Shown in pieces: positions 27,957 to 37,461 of a DNA stretch of 64,000 nt (the stretch's first letter is position 1; the number at the start of each line of letters is the position of its first letter). A program made the translations under genes and the position numbers. Origin of the DNA: Spirochaetota bacterium (GTDB lineage Bacteria > Spirochaetota > Brachyspiria > Brachyspirales > JACRPF01); assembly GCA_016214035.1 (NCBI GenBank), contig JACRPF010000018.1, positions 227,414 to 291,413 on the forward strand, in the 5' to 3' direction. Under the pieces are notes generated by a model, which was given only the letters and a program-made list of their open reading frames with translations, did not search any database and was not told the origin of the DNA.

Positions 27957-30437
27957 TCACGGGACAACATTGAAACGTCGGCCGTCACGGAACATCTCAC
28001 GTCCATCTTTCGCTGCCATGAGTTCCAGGGTAATATCACCGGCTTCATTCGGTGTAAATGAGATGACGCTCGTGACATGATCACCGAGCCCCACGGTCAT
28101 CGTCTTCTTCTCGCCGGCAATCTTTTTATCACCCGACATCACACGCCAGCCGACCTCGACCACGGTACCTGAAAACGTATCATTGTAGATGACGAGCGTG
28201 CGCTGCTGCGGCTGCCCCGATTTTATCTGCGGCGCTTTCGGGAAGGGCCCCAGTTCATCGTATGCCATATCATACACCGCCACCGGCGCGAATGATTTGA
28301 CGATTACATCATACGCTTCTTCAAGGCCCGGTTTCACTCCCTCGGCCTTCAGAAAACCGCAGTAGCTCGGGTTGTACGGACGTATATCATACCAGTCCGC
28401 GAAACGATACCCGCGAGCCTGAAGTCCCATCATATAAATTGCTTCACGTTCTTTTTCCTTGAGCCCCGGCTCATAGGGGAAGAGATATTCACCCACACCA
28501 AGCGGCACAGACTGACGGAAGTTCGTCGCCCAGTAGATATCATTGCGGAGATCCTTCGCATAACCCGACGCCTTACCGCCCAAATCCTTCAGGTCGTCGA
28601 CCGTGCGTATATAATGCTTCACGCTCGATTCGGTTGCGCCGAACGCCGTACCGTCACCATCGAATATGACCGGCCGCGTACCGTCGGATGCGTCGATGAT
28701 GCGCTTGAACTCGGCAAGCTGTGCCGGCGACAGCAGGTTCACATTGAGACCCTCGTTCTCAGCCGACCAGGTTATCACCGACGGGTGATTTCGATCGCGC
28801 CGCACCCATCGGGTGATATGCTCACGGCAGTTTTCCATGAAATCCGGATGCGCGGGGTCGAGCATTCCCCAGCTGGCATAGATCGCGCTCTCGTCGATGA
28901 CGAGTATTCCCATCTCATCGCAAAGATCGAGCACATGCGGCGGCGCCGGAAGTGAATGAAACCGCAGCACATTGCAGTTAACCGCCTGAAACTTTTTCAG
29001 CATTTCTACGGTACTCTCTTTTGTGAAAAACATCTCGCGTTTTTCACCGTACGATGGGCTTTCACCGCGCAAATTACAGCGTATGCCGTTCAAAATAAAA
29101 TTGATGCCTTCGAACCAGACTTCGCGAAAACCGAACCGCGTGCTGTTCTCATGCAGCACCACACCGGCCTTCGTTGCAAGCTTCGTCCGCAGTGTATAGA
29201 GCGATGGATGATCCGGCTGCCAGAGCGTAACCCCGGTGAACGGCGCACTCACGGAGATTTTCGTCCGTACAAAGCCGCCGAGTTCCATATCGGCCGGCGG
29301 TATGGAAAACACCGCTTCGCCGCCTGCCGCGACAACTGTACCTTCAAGCCGCACCCGAATGGACTCTTTTTTCCCGTTATACAGTTCATAGGTAACAGTT
29401 ATCTTCTTATCCCGTACTGATGTCCTGATATAGGTGTCAGCGACATGAACGACGGGGCGTGAGATCAGCGATACGCTCTGATAAATCCCCTTGCGGTTGT
29501 ACGCACCCATGCCGCGGGGAATAAAGTGTTTGCGATTCCGCCAATCCTTGCTTTCGCGCGGCGTACTGAAAAAGCTGTCGTCGCGCACCATGACCTCCAG
29601 CCGGTTCGATGATGACGGACTTTCAACACAGCCGCTGACATCCACCTCGAACGGCAATGCCGCACCGATATGACCGCCCGCAAACTGTCCGTTCACATAA
29701 ATATCGGCGGCATCGCCCACGGCGTCGAATTTCAGTATGGTGCGCCGTTCGTCACCGGCCTCAGGAACGTCAAATGTCCGCGTGTAGGTGAACTGATGCA
29801 GCGACTTTGTCCCCGATACGTTCTCTAGAAACCCCGGAACGGCGACGGTTTGCGACCACCCGCCCGGAGACTGTACCTGCCACTGTCCGTCAAGACTCGT
29901 GACCGTATCCGCCGTCGACCCGTCCGCATCCGTTGCCGGAGTCACACTGACATCGTCTATCCAGAGGCTCGCCGCCTCACCCAGAACGATAAAAATACCG
30001 CTGTCGTCGGGGTCGATGTCCGGCAGTGTCACCATAAACGAGTAATCTTTCCATTCTTTGGAAACCTTCACCTGCCGCGACGCGTACACGGTCCACGGCG
30101 CATTTATCTTCCGGATAAGAACGGATGCCTTCTTTTCGCCGGTGCCGCGCATGGCAAAACGCAGCCGCAGTTTTCTGGCTGTCTTCAGTTCCAGCTTCTG
30201 TTGAAAATGCAGTTCGGATGTCCCTTTGACTTTCACCATGGTCATGCGGTACGAATAACTCCCGCCGCGGGGATTATCTTTATCATACTCGCCGGTTACA
30301 TCATTCTTCGCCCAGTTGTTCAGATTCCATGACGTGTCGGCGGTGTCTTCGAACCCGGGATTTCTCACCAGATTCTCATCAGCAAAAGCGGCGGCTGCCA
30401 TCGTGATTACAGCCACGATGCAAAATAATCCACGCAT
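27957..30437 (-). CDS. secreted glycoside hydrolase family 2 protein with N-terminal CBM
   Basis: 826 residues from the ATG at 30437, with GAGGAG 6 bp upstream and a signal peptide. Residues about 22-165 form a CBM4/9-like jelly roll (NLVRNPGFEDTADTSWNLNN). The GH2 sugar-binding domain follows (ILKFDAVGDAADIYVNGQFA), then an immunoglobulin-like domain and the TIM barrel. Catalytic acid/base is in VITWSAENEGLNV (Glu at about 557) and the likely nucleophile in PLGVGEYLFPYEPG. GH2 enzymes are beta-galactosidases, glucuronidases or mannosidases; which activity this has cannot be told. It is the second gene of the operon. Confidence 0.85.
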   Translation of the reverse strand: MRGLFCIVAVITMAAAAFADENLVRNPGFEDTADTSWNLNNWAKNDVTGEYDKDNPRGGSYSYRMTMVKVKGTSELHFQQKLELKTARKLRLRFAMRGTGEKKASVLIRKINAPWTVYASRQVKVSKEWKDYSFMVTLPDIDPDDSGIFIVLGEAASLWIDDVSVTPATDADGSTADTVTSLDGQWQVQSPGGWSQTVAVPGFLENVSGTKSLHQFTYTRTFDVPEAGDERRTILKFDAVGDAADIYVNGQFAGGHIGAALPFEVDVSGCVESPSSSNRLEVMVRDDSFFSTPRESKDWRNRKHFIPRGMGAYNRKGIYQSVSLISRPVVHVADTYIRTSVRDKKITVTYELYNGKKESIRVRLEGTVVAAGGEAVFSIPPADMELGGFVRTKISVSAPFTGVTLWQPDHPSLYTLRTKLATKAGVVLHENSTRFGFREVWFEGINFILNGIRCNLRGESPSYGEKREMFFTKESTVEMLKKFQAVNCNVLRFHSLPAPPHVLDLCDEMGILVIDESAIYASWGMLDPAHPDFMENCREHITRWVRRDRNHPSVITWSAENEGLNVNLLSPAQLAEFKRIIDASDGTRPVIFDGDGTAFGATESSVKHYIRTVDDLKDLGGKASGYAKDLRNDIYWATNFRQSVPLGVGEYLFPYEPGLKEKEREAIYMMGLQARGYRFADWYDIRPYNPSYCGFLKAEGVKPGLEEAYDVIVKSFAPVAVYDMAYDELGPFPKAPQIKSGQPQQRTLVIYNDTFSGTVVEVGWRVMSGDKKIAGEKKTMTVGLGDHVTSVISFTPNEAGDITLELMAAKDGREMFRDGRRFNVVP

Positions 30438-30492
30438 ACGGTTCTCCTCTTTATAATTACAACGCATTCATAACTCATTCACATCGGGTCCG

Positions 30493-33400
30493 TTATTCTG
30501 CTGCAATTTCGAAAAACGGCGTCGGTCCGTTCTTGAGTGCCGAGGTATCGATTACAAGCTTCAACACACCGCCGTTGACCGATGCGGTCACCGGTTCTTT
30601 TCTGCTGCCGTCAAGTCCGAGCGCGTATACTTTCAACGATGCGGCATTCATATTCTTAAGCGATACTTTCAATGTGCCGGTGGCCATCAGTACCGGCGGC
30701 TTCCCGTTTTTCTCCAGCGTCACGCGTTCCTCGGAATTGAATTCCATGCCGCTGTTGAGCGCATCGGTGGAATAAATGAGCAGAAGCCGTTTACTCGAAG
30801 CGACATCCTTATTGTCGAGCGACGCTATGGCGACCGCCGCGTCGACACTGGATGTTTCGACGGCGAATTGCTTGAACGATGCCGCTGCATTCGCGAGCAT
30901 CGCTCCGCCTTCAAAACGGGATGCGGCGACACGTATTTCTTTTTTGCTCTTATCCATGAACAATTCGCCGTTGTCGCTTTCGAACAGACCTTTCTCCGGA
31001 TCGGTTCGATTCGCCTGCGGCACGAGGTTCATCGACTTCATTTTTGCGACCGTGTCTTTGCACGAAAAACTTTTATCGTCGGAATCGAGTGTGCGCGATG
31101 CGTATGACGTGTTCTCGACGACGGACGCACCGGACGGGGCGAACACAAGATCCGGCGCACGGGATTTCAGCATATCCGGTATCGGCGTGTTTTTATATGA
31201 GATGCCGAAACCGGATACGAGCGACAGCAGAGACTGTTCGCTGTTCATGCCGCCCCACGGATTCGACTGCGGGCTGCCGAACACATATGCATCATCAAGC
31301 ATCACTTCGACATAATGCGATGACGGGGTCACGTCGCGCCGCGCGAAGAGAAGCGTTGCGATGACCTGCGACGCGCGCGATATGGGGTCGGCGCCGCAGC
31401 GAAAGGGGCTTATGGGCCTTCCCACTTCGACATAGACAACGCCCGCATGCGCCATGAGACAGTCGTAATCCTGAAGCGCCGAATATCCGCCGATAAGAAA
31501 CCCTTCCTCATAGCGATAATGATTCCAGAACACATGGCCGTATTCGGTGATCATGAACGGCCGGTTGCCGTAGCGTGTTCCCGCCATGGAACGCCACCAG
31601 CCGCCAAGATCGTCAATTGAACTCTTCTGCTGCACCTGGCTGCCTTTGGAATCAAAACCGTGCGGATGTGAGTGATACCCGTGCATTGATATCACCGGTA
31701 CCGCGTTACGGACGGCGCTGTACCCGAGGTTCTTGAAACAGTCGTATTGCGTGACCAGCCCCGTGTACCCTATCTTCCGTATTTCGGCAAGGAACCAGTC
31801 GTACATCATTGAATCAAGCGAGGCGCGCCAGCGTCCGGCATCGGCACCGCGCGGCGATTTTTCATAGGCTTTCAGCGGCGCGTTGTCAATCGTCATGCCG
31901 GTGTCAAGCCAGCATTTACCGTCCTTGTCGGTCCATGCGGTTTTAAGCGCATCGACTGTTTTATAACGTTCCTTAAGCCATGCACGCCACAGATGCGCAG
32001 CTTTGGTACTGAGATTGTTTATCTCCTGTTCATTATGGAAGAGCAGCACCGCGACCTGCGGATCATCGACAAGCGCGGTCTTCGTATACGGATTTACCGT
32101 CGTCATGAGTTTTTTTACGCCGTCCATCCAGTTCTTACGCGCCGTCTCGTCGAAATACATGCGCGTTTTCAGATCGATGTCAGCCGCGCCCCAGCCGCTG
32201 CCCTTCACATAACCGCCCCATGATGTCATCGCGTCAAAATACAGATACACGCCGTTCTGTTTGAGGCAGTGAACCATATAGAAATAATTATCGAGCCGTT
32301 CGGGGTTGAAATCGCAGTCGGCTTTGGCGCCCTCCATAATATAATGATCGAGAAAGTGCGGACGCGCCATCGTATAACCCTGCAGCCGCACGAGCTTCGC
32401 CCAATCCGCGATGTCTTTTTTCGTCGTAGGTTCTGCGCCGAGCCGCGGCACCACACCGCCGTCGATGCTTGCGCTCATGAACACCATACGCTTATCCGGC
32501 CGCTTCTCGCAGACGAACTGACCTTTGTCGTTGAGCACAATGCGGCCATAGGCGCCCGCCGGGACATTTTCGCCGAGCGAACTGAAATCAAGTGCGCTTC
32601 CCGATTTTACGCGAATATCAGACATGTCTACAGTCTTCCATTCTTTCCCGTTCATCGCGATGAAATGCGGCACGGTAAAATCAATATCTTTTGAGGATAC
32701 CGTGGCTCCGGCGACAATCCAGATTGCATTGCCCGCCGTGGTCATGGTCATCGATGCGATATCCTGTGCGCGATTATCAATCCTGAATTTCGAAAGATAC
32801 ACGCCAACCGTTTCGGACTTGTTCGGTTTTTTGTATACGACAATGCCATTATCGAGATTCGCCGGCTTCCACCAGTCGCTGACATCCTTTCCCGTGGTGA
32901 CCGTTTGCGTCACCGTTTTACCGTTCCTGAGACGTATCGCGATGGTTCCTACCGGGTCATTGTATTTTCCCGCCCAGCATATCGTATGCAGGAGATACAG
33001 ATACGTGCCGCGCGTTCCGTCTTTCATCGTAATGTTTAGCGCATCCGCGGTGACCGCCGGCGATATATTTTTACTTTTAAACGTGACCACCGCTTTCCCG
33101 TTGTTCTTTGCGGGATCGATGATATTGAACTGAATGCCGTTGTAATCCTTTTTCGTCACGTCGAAACCGGACAGATCGTTCTCAGCCCCCTGATCCGACC
33201 AGCCGCCCCTGCCGTCTCCGGCGACGTCGTCTTTGAAATCCATATTAGCGAATTGCGAGATATCAACCGGGACATCATCCGCCTGTTTCTCGAGCGCCGC
33301 CGGTGTCACTTTATTCCCGAAATTGACGAACATGACACCTCCAATCTCGACGGTCTGTTTCTGTCCGCCAAGCTGAAAACACATCTGCGCGCCGCCTTTG

Positions 33401-33840
33401 GGAAACGGCATCTTTGCGGTGAACGGCAGTGCGATACGCGTCCACTCCTTTCCCGCCTTCTGTTCGGCGGTAAACGCATTCCCCCACGGAGGGCCGGCCT
33501 GCTCATATTTTACCGTCACCGTCCCGATGCCTTTCGGATTATCGGCGCTGATCGTTCTCATATAGAATACGAGGAGCATCGTGTCGCCTTTTTCCATCGG
33601 CGCGGTGATCTTCCCGGTGATCTGCTGACCCCAGACGTTCTCTTTTTTACTCTCGACGACAACACGGCTCGCTTTCACGAACGGCTGATCCGTAACCGTC
33701 ACATCATCGGCGCCGATGACAACGCCGTCAAGCATATCAACGCATGCGGGCTTTCCTTCAAGTTCCTCTTTGTTGACATATGCGGCAAGCGGCATCATCA
33801 CCGCTAACGCAAGTATGGTGAGCGACATTATGCGGGCCAT
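30493..33840 (-). CDS. large secreted glycoside hydrolase, clan GH-A-like (operon leader)
   Basis: 1115 residues with a signal peptide (MARIMSLTILALAVMMPLAA) and a CGGAGG ribosome site. The layout matches the 24453-27923 protein: an N-terminal jelly roll, the GDGRGGWSDQG module at about 206-390, then a barrel with MARPHFLDHYIM, YLYFDAMTSWGGYV, LLFHNEQEIN (acid/base Glu at about 600) and ITEYGHVFWNHYRYEEG (nucleophile at about 765). A C-terminal beta domain follows. It is the first gene of the five-gene operon, transcribed from an activator-type promoter at 33872-33942. Confidence 0.75.
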   Translation of the reverse strand: MARIMSLTILALAVMMPLAAYVNKEELEGKPACVDMLDGVVIGADDVTVTDQPFVKASRVVVESKKENVWGQQITGKITAPMEKGDTMLLVFYMRTISADNPKGIGTVTVKYEQAGPPWGNAFTAEQKAGKEWTRIALPFTAKMPFPKGGAQMCFQLGGQKQTVEIGGVMFVNFGNKVTPAALEKQADDVPVDISQFANMDFKDDVAGDGRGGWSDQGAENDLSGFDVTKKDYNGIQFNIIDPAKNNGKAVVTFKSKNISPAVTADALNITMKDGTRGTYLYLLHTICWAGKYNDPVGTIAIRLRNGKTVTQTVTTGKDVSDWWKPANLDNGIVVYKKPNKSETVGVYLSKFRIDNRAQDIASMTMTTAGNAIWIVAGATVSSKDIDFTVPHFIAMNGKEWKTVDMSDIRVKSGSALDFSSLGENVPAGAYGRIVLNDKGQFVCEKRPDKRMVFMSASIDGGVVPRLGAEPTTKKDIADWAKLVRLQGYTMARPHFLDHYIMEGAKADCDFNPERLDNYFYMVHCLKQNGVYLYFDAMTSWGGYVKGSGWGAADIDLKTRMYFDETARKNWMDGVKKLMTTVNPYTKTALVDDPQVAVLLFHNEQEINNLSTKAAHLWRAWLKERYKTVDALKTAWTDKDGKCWLDTGMTIDNAPLKAYEKSPRGADAGRWRASLDSMMYDWFLAEIRKIGYTGLVTQYDCFKNLGYSAVRNAVPVISMHGYHSHPHGFDSKGSQVQQKSSIDDLGGWWRSMAGTRYGNRPFMITEYGHVFWNHYRYEEGFLIGGYSALQDYDCLMAHAGVVYVEVGRPISPFRCGADPISRASQVIATLLFARRDVTPSSHYVEVMLDDAYVFGSPQSNPWGGMNSEQSLLSLVSGFGISYKNTPIPDMLKSRAPDLVFAPSGASVVENTSYASRTLDSDDKSFSCKDTVAKMKSMNLVPQANRTDPEKGLFESDNGELFMDKSKKEIRVAASRFEGGAMLANAAASFKQFAVETSSVDAAVAIASLDNKDVASSKRLLLIYSTDALNSGMEFNSEERVTLEKNGKPPVLMATGTLKVSLKNMNAASLKVYALGLDGSRKEPVTASVNGGVLKLVIDTSALKNGPTPFFEIAAE

Positions 33841-33871
33841 AACGACCTCCGATGTTTGATTTTACTAAAAT

Positions 33872-33942
33872 AGTATACCGTAAAATGACAAAATAGGTAT
33901 GTGCGGATATTCCGAAAATATATGCGGATGTTTTTCCGGGAG
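33872..33942 (-). promoter_or_regulatory. activator-dependent promoter with 21-bp tandem sites, glycosidase operon
   Basis: On the minus strand a TATACT -10 lies at 33877-33872 with no recognisable -35. TGCGGATATTCCGAAAATAT (33902-33921) is followed at exactly 21 bp by TGCGGATGTTTTTCC (from 33923). The first half-site recurs almost perfectly at 43482-43501. Two direct half-sites two helical turns apart, abutting the -35, are typical of AraC-family activation. Confidence 0.6.
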
Positions 33943-34062
33943 AGTCCATCTGCGTAGTAAAACGTTTTCCTGACGCACTGGTTATTTCACTTTTTAATGG
34001 TATACGTGTGCGTCTTAAAAGTATATTCGGCACGTATATTGTTAAGTGCCTGCATATTTTGC

Positions 34063-35097
34063 CTACGATATGACGACGCGTTTGCCCCCGGAAATAAGTG
34101 CCGCTTCATAAACGTTCATAAGCTCATGCGCGAATTCAAGCGATCCTTGTATCGCCGGAGTTCCGGCAAGCACGCAGTCGCAGAAGTACTTCATCTCATG
34201 ATACATTCCCTGAATGAACAGCGCTTTGTTCTCGAGTGTTGCGAGCGTGTTCTGCGGCCGCCAGACCAGCGCTCCCGAGTCGAAACCGCCGGGAACAAAA
34301 TCCGTTGTCACACCGTATTTGAACGGAATACCACGCTCAAGCGTAACCACGTCGCCGTTGTCGATTGTCAGATGCCAGGAATCGCCGTAGAATCGATAGA
34401 ACTCATTGGGGAGCGGACCCGATGCAAAATGAAAATTACCGATGACACCGTTCGTGAACTCGAGCAAACATGTACCGTGACCGCTTTCTGTTCGATGAAC
34501 CGTCACTGCGCCGACATTTCCGGCGACAGCCATCATGAGCGACAATGGATGACAGCCGTTGCCGAGCCAGTTCGTGAACGTCCGATTTTCAAGCACTTCC
34601 GCGCCGTTCTCCGGCATCGTCATCGAATAGCTTGCCAATATGGAACGGAGCTTTCCATACTGTTCATCCCTCGTCACTTCAATAGCTTTCTGCGTCGCCG
34701 GCATAAACGCCTTCTTTAAGCCCACAACCGCTATACGGTCCTGTCGTTTCGTTATCATCTCCGCCACTTCCGATGCCCGCATGGCAATGGGCTTTTCCAC
34801 CCACACATGCGTATTGGCGGCGAAGGCCTCTAGAACGAGTGCCGGATGGAACTGCGAACCTACGCAGATGAAAACAGCGTCGAGTTTTTCATTCGCATAC
34901 ATGTCGGATGTCTTCTGATAATGACTGCATCCGAACTGCAGCGCCGTTTTTTCTGCTATGGCCGCATTCAGATCGCATATCGCCTGCACTTTTACCGGCA
35001 GATAGTTCATCGTCGGCAATACATTACGGTAGCAGTGCGAACCCGCACCGATGATGCCGACATTCAGCCGCTTCTCAAAATCACGCTGATAACTCAT
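34063..35097 (-). CDS. Gfo/Idh/MocA-family oxidoreductase
   Basis: 344 residues. The N-terminal Rossmann fold has NVGIIGAGSHCYRNVLPTM (GxGxxx-type nucleotide site). THVWVEKPIAM at about 94-104 carries the EKP motif typical of the family, and a C-terminal alpha/beta sheet domain follows. These enzymes oxidise or reduce sugars and cyclitols with NAD(P). It is the last gene of the XRE-led operon and a paralogue of the 36342-37445 protein (both share GSHxxRN near the N-terminus). The pair may work in sequence on one sugar through a keto intermediate; this is inference. Confidence 0.88.
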   Translation of the reverse strand: MSYQRDFEKRLNVGIIGAGSHCYRNVLPTMNYLPVKVQAICDLNAAIAEKTALQFGCSHYQKTSDMYANEKLDAVFICVGSQFHPALVLEAFAANTHVWVEKPIAMRASEVAEMITKRQDRIAVVGLKKAFMPATQKAIEVTRDEQYGKLRSILASYSMTMPENGAEVLENRTFTNWLGNGCHPLSLMMAVAGNVGAVTVHRTESGHGTCLLEFTNGVIGNFHFASGPLPNEFYRFYGDSWHLTIDNGDVVTLERGIPFKYGVTTDFVPGGFDSGALVWRPQNTLATLENKALFIQGMYHEMKYFCDCVLAGTPAIQGSLEFAHELMNVYEAALISGGKRVVIS

Positions 35098-35112
35098 ATG
35101 ATTACTCCCTGC

Positions 35113-35958
35113 CTATCCAATAATTAAGCGCACGAAATCGAAATCGCGTTTAGTGACATTTGTATAGTCATATCCTTCTTTCGACCCTCCATGCGATGGG
35201 TTGAGGCAGAGCACGGGACAGTTATCCATAACAGCCGCACGTATAATATCCGTTACCGGCCATGATGCGTCTGCAAGCGCAGAACGGTACAACACCCTTC
35301 CATCGGCACCGGCGATGCCGCCTTTTACATGGATGTAGTCTACAAGCGATGATATTTTTTTATACACATCAACCGCCGGGAATGTCCCCATCTGCCAGAG
35401 ATTCTGTACATCATACGTGAACGATACATTATCCATGCCGAGCGCCTCATAAAACCCGATGACCTCATCCGGCGTTGAGAATATGCAGTTATGGCATTCA
35501 TTTTCTATCGTTAAACGAAAGCCCGCATGGTTAACCGCGGATATCGCTTCCCGATACAGCGGCACCAGCCACGGATGACTGTTACGGATATAGCTGACAC
35601 TGTCGCTGAACTCGGTGCGTTTTCCCGATGTCGCCGCGATAAGCCGCACAAGCGCCGGCCTAAGTGTTTTCGCAATACTGATGATGCGTTCAAGCATCGG
35701 CATATATTTCTTTCGATATGCCTCCTCGCCTGTCTCAATGTCACCGTCAAATATAACGCTTGACATACAGTGAACGCTCATACCCCGTTCGTCGATGTGC
35801 TGTTTTACAAGTATCGCCTCGTCGTCGTTGAGCGCCGCAAGATCTTTTCCGAGCACATCGCTTTTCAGATCGAGTATGCGGATACCCCACGCACGCTGCG
35901 TGTCGAGCGATGTGATGAAATCCTTCCCCGCCATTGAATTGAGCATAGTGATTTCCAT
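35113..35958 (-). CDS. sugar phosphate isomerase/epimerase family (AP endonuclease 2-like TIM barrel)
   Basis: 281 residues from the ATG at 35958, which has AAGGGA upstream; the longer frame to 36084 overlaps the cupin gene and has no support. Metal-binding motifs of the xylose-isomerase-like barrel are visible: RLTIENECHNCIF (Glu), VSFTYDVQNLWQMG (Asp) and YIHVKGGIAG (His/Lys). Such enzymes interconvert keto and aldo sugars or act as dehydratases. It lies between a cupin and an oxidoreductase, a common sugar-catabolic arrangement. Confidence 0.8.
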   Translation of the reverse strand: MEITMLNSMAGKDFITSLDTQRAWGIRILDLKSDVLGKDLAALNDDEAILVKQHIDERGMSVHCMSSVIFDGDIETGEEAYRKKYMPMLERIISIAKTLRPALVRLIAATSGKRTEFSDSVSYIRNSHPWLVPLYREAISAVNHAGFRLTIENECHNCIFSTPDEVIGFYEALGMDNVSFTYDVQNLWQMGTFPAVDVYKKISSLVDYIHVKGGIAGADGRVLYRSALADASWPVTDIIRAAVMDNCPVLCLNPSHGGSKEGYDYTNVTKRDFDFVRLIIG

Positions 35959-35968
35959 TGTATATCCC

Positions 35969-36334
35969 TTACTCGTTCTCAACTTTCCGGTCCGGCGTCG
36001 GGAATACCACGAAAAGCACAGCGTCGGTGTTCCCGATATTGGTTGCGTGATGAGTGAATCCCGATTGCACCGTGATCGTATCACCCGCGTCCATCCGTGA
36101 TTCTCCGCCGTCTGTGGTATGCATCACCGTTCCCTGCAGAACGATAAGTATCTCTGTGCAGTTCGGATGAAAATGGAGCGGATTGCTCATACCCGGTTTT
36201 ATCACGCATCTGCCGACGGTAAGCTCCGTTGAGTTGCCTAATTTTCCACTCGCATACCACGTAAGGCCGCCCCACGGCGCTGCTACTGTTTCCGTCATAT
36301 CATTACGTACGACAATCGTCTTATTCATGTTCAT
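35969..36334 (-). CDS. single-domain cupin protein
   Basis: 121 residues. Cupin motif 1 appears as GMSNPLHFHPNCTEILIVLQ (two His and a Glu for metal) and motif 2 as DTITVQSGFTHHATNIGNTD. It resembles small sugar-handling cupins that isomerise or epimerise sugars or sense them. It is cytoplasmic, with no signal. Flanking genes are 7 and 10 bp away, so it belongs to the XRE-led operon. The exact reaction is not deducible. Confidence 0.82.
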   Translation of the reverse strand: MNMNKTIVVRNDMTETVAAPWGGLTWYASGKLGNSTELTVGRCVIKPGMSNPLHFHPNCTEILIVLQGTVMHTTDGGESRMDAGDTITVQSGFTHHATNIGNTDAVLFVVFPTPDRKVENE

Positions 36335-36341
36335 AACTCTC

Positions 36342-37445
36342 TTACGCTAATGCGATAACTTTTCCCGAGCCTTCCGCAAACGCCTCAAATATACGCGTAA
36401 CCTGCCGGGCCTGATCAAGCGTACCTTTCGCCGGCGCGCGTTTATCAAGAATGGCGCGGGCGAATTCATTGACTTCGCTGAAATAACCGAGCAGGAATAT
36501 GCCTTTGTTATACAGCTGACCGAGCGAGAATTCCGGCTCCCATACCGCCGATGCTTCATGTGCTGATCCGTTATAAAACCCCGGAGTATCGCCGTAGCCG
36601 AGTCCCGGCGGATCGCGATGCAACGTAACGCGAGTATTGTTCTCAACGGTTATATGTTGTCCCTTGTCCCCGATTACCGTAGTATGTTCCATGCCGCCGT
36701 TCCTTGAGGTGCCGTGAGTGAATGCAAGCGTTGCTACAACGCCGGACGCGTAGGTGAATGTAGCGGAACCGGCACCGCTCGAAGCGCGGCAATAGAAAAG
36801 TGTCTCCGGCATACCCAGAAGATAGATGAACAGCGACACGGGATGACATTGATGGTCGAGAAAACTGACCACTGATTTAACGCGCTCCTTCTTTTCAATG
36901 TACTGCACGAATTCCTCTCGTGTCGGTATCGCCTGCGGGTACTGCAGCATCGCCATAGAAACGCAGCCGAACTCCGGTGCCGCAGACAACACTTTCGCTT
37001 TTTCATTTGCCGGGAAAAACATCTTTTTCATGCCGACAACAACATGTTTTCCGCTTTTTTTCGAGGCGTCACGCATGATATCGATATCCGCGCACGATGC
37101 CGCCGGCGGTTTTTCTATCCACACATGACATCCGGTGTTCAGACAATCCGCGGCAATAGCAGGATACAGCGGTCGTCCGGAAGCGTCATAACCGGTGACG
37201 ATGAAAACGGCGTCGAGCTTTTCTTTCGCGAGCATTTCACGATAGTCCGTATAGGCATGATCCGCGCCGAACTTTTTTGAGAACGCCTGCGCTTTATTGA
37301 GGTCAAGGTCGCACACCGCCACAAGGTTCACCGGGGCGAAGTGGAACACCGGATAGATATTCCGGAACGAATGCGATCCGCAGCCGATGAATCCCGCGCG
37401 TATTTCCGGCTCGTCGACAACATTTCCTTTGAATCCGATTCTCAT
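36342..37445 (-). CDS. Gfo/Idh/MocA-family oxidoreductase
   Basis: 367 residues, AGGAG ribosome site upstream. The Rossmann motif RAGFIGCGSHSFRNIYPVFH, the EKP motif in CHVWIEKPPAASC and a C-terminal domain (FLDHQCHPVSLFIYLLGMPE) identify the family. It is the first enzyme gene after the XRE-cupin regulator and a paralogue of the 34063-35097 product. It probably uses NAD(P) to oxidise a sugar released by the nearby glycosidases; the substrate is unknown. Confidence 0.88.
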   Translation of the reverse strand: MRIGFKGNVVDEPEIRAGFIGCGSHSFRNIYPVFHFAPVNLVAVCDLDLNKAQAFSKKFGADHAYTDYREMLAKEKLDAVFIVTGYDASGRPLYPAIAADCLNTGCHVWIEKPPAASCADIDIMRDASKKSGKHVVVGMKKMFFPANEKAKVLSAAPEFGCVSMAMLQYPQAIPTREEFVQYIEKKERVKSVVSFLDHQCHPVSLFIYLLGMPETLFYCRASSGAGSATFTYASGVVATLAFTHGTSRNGGMEHTTVIGDKGQHITVENNTRVTLHRDPPGLGYGDTPGFYNGSAHEASAVWEPEFSLGQLYNKGIFLLGYFSEVNEFARAILDKRAPAKGTLDQARQVTRIFEAFAEGSGKVIALA

Positions 37446-37461
37446 CGCACGACTCCTGTCG

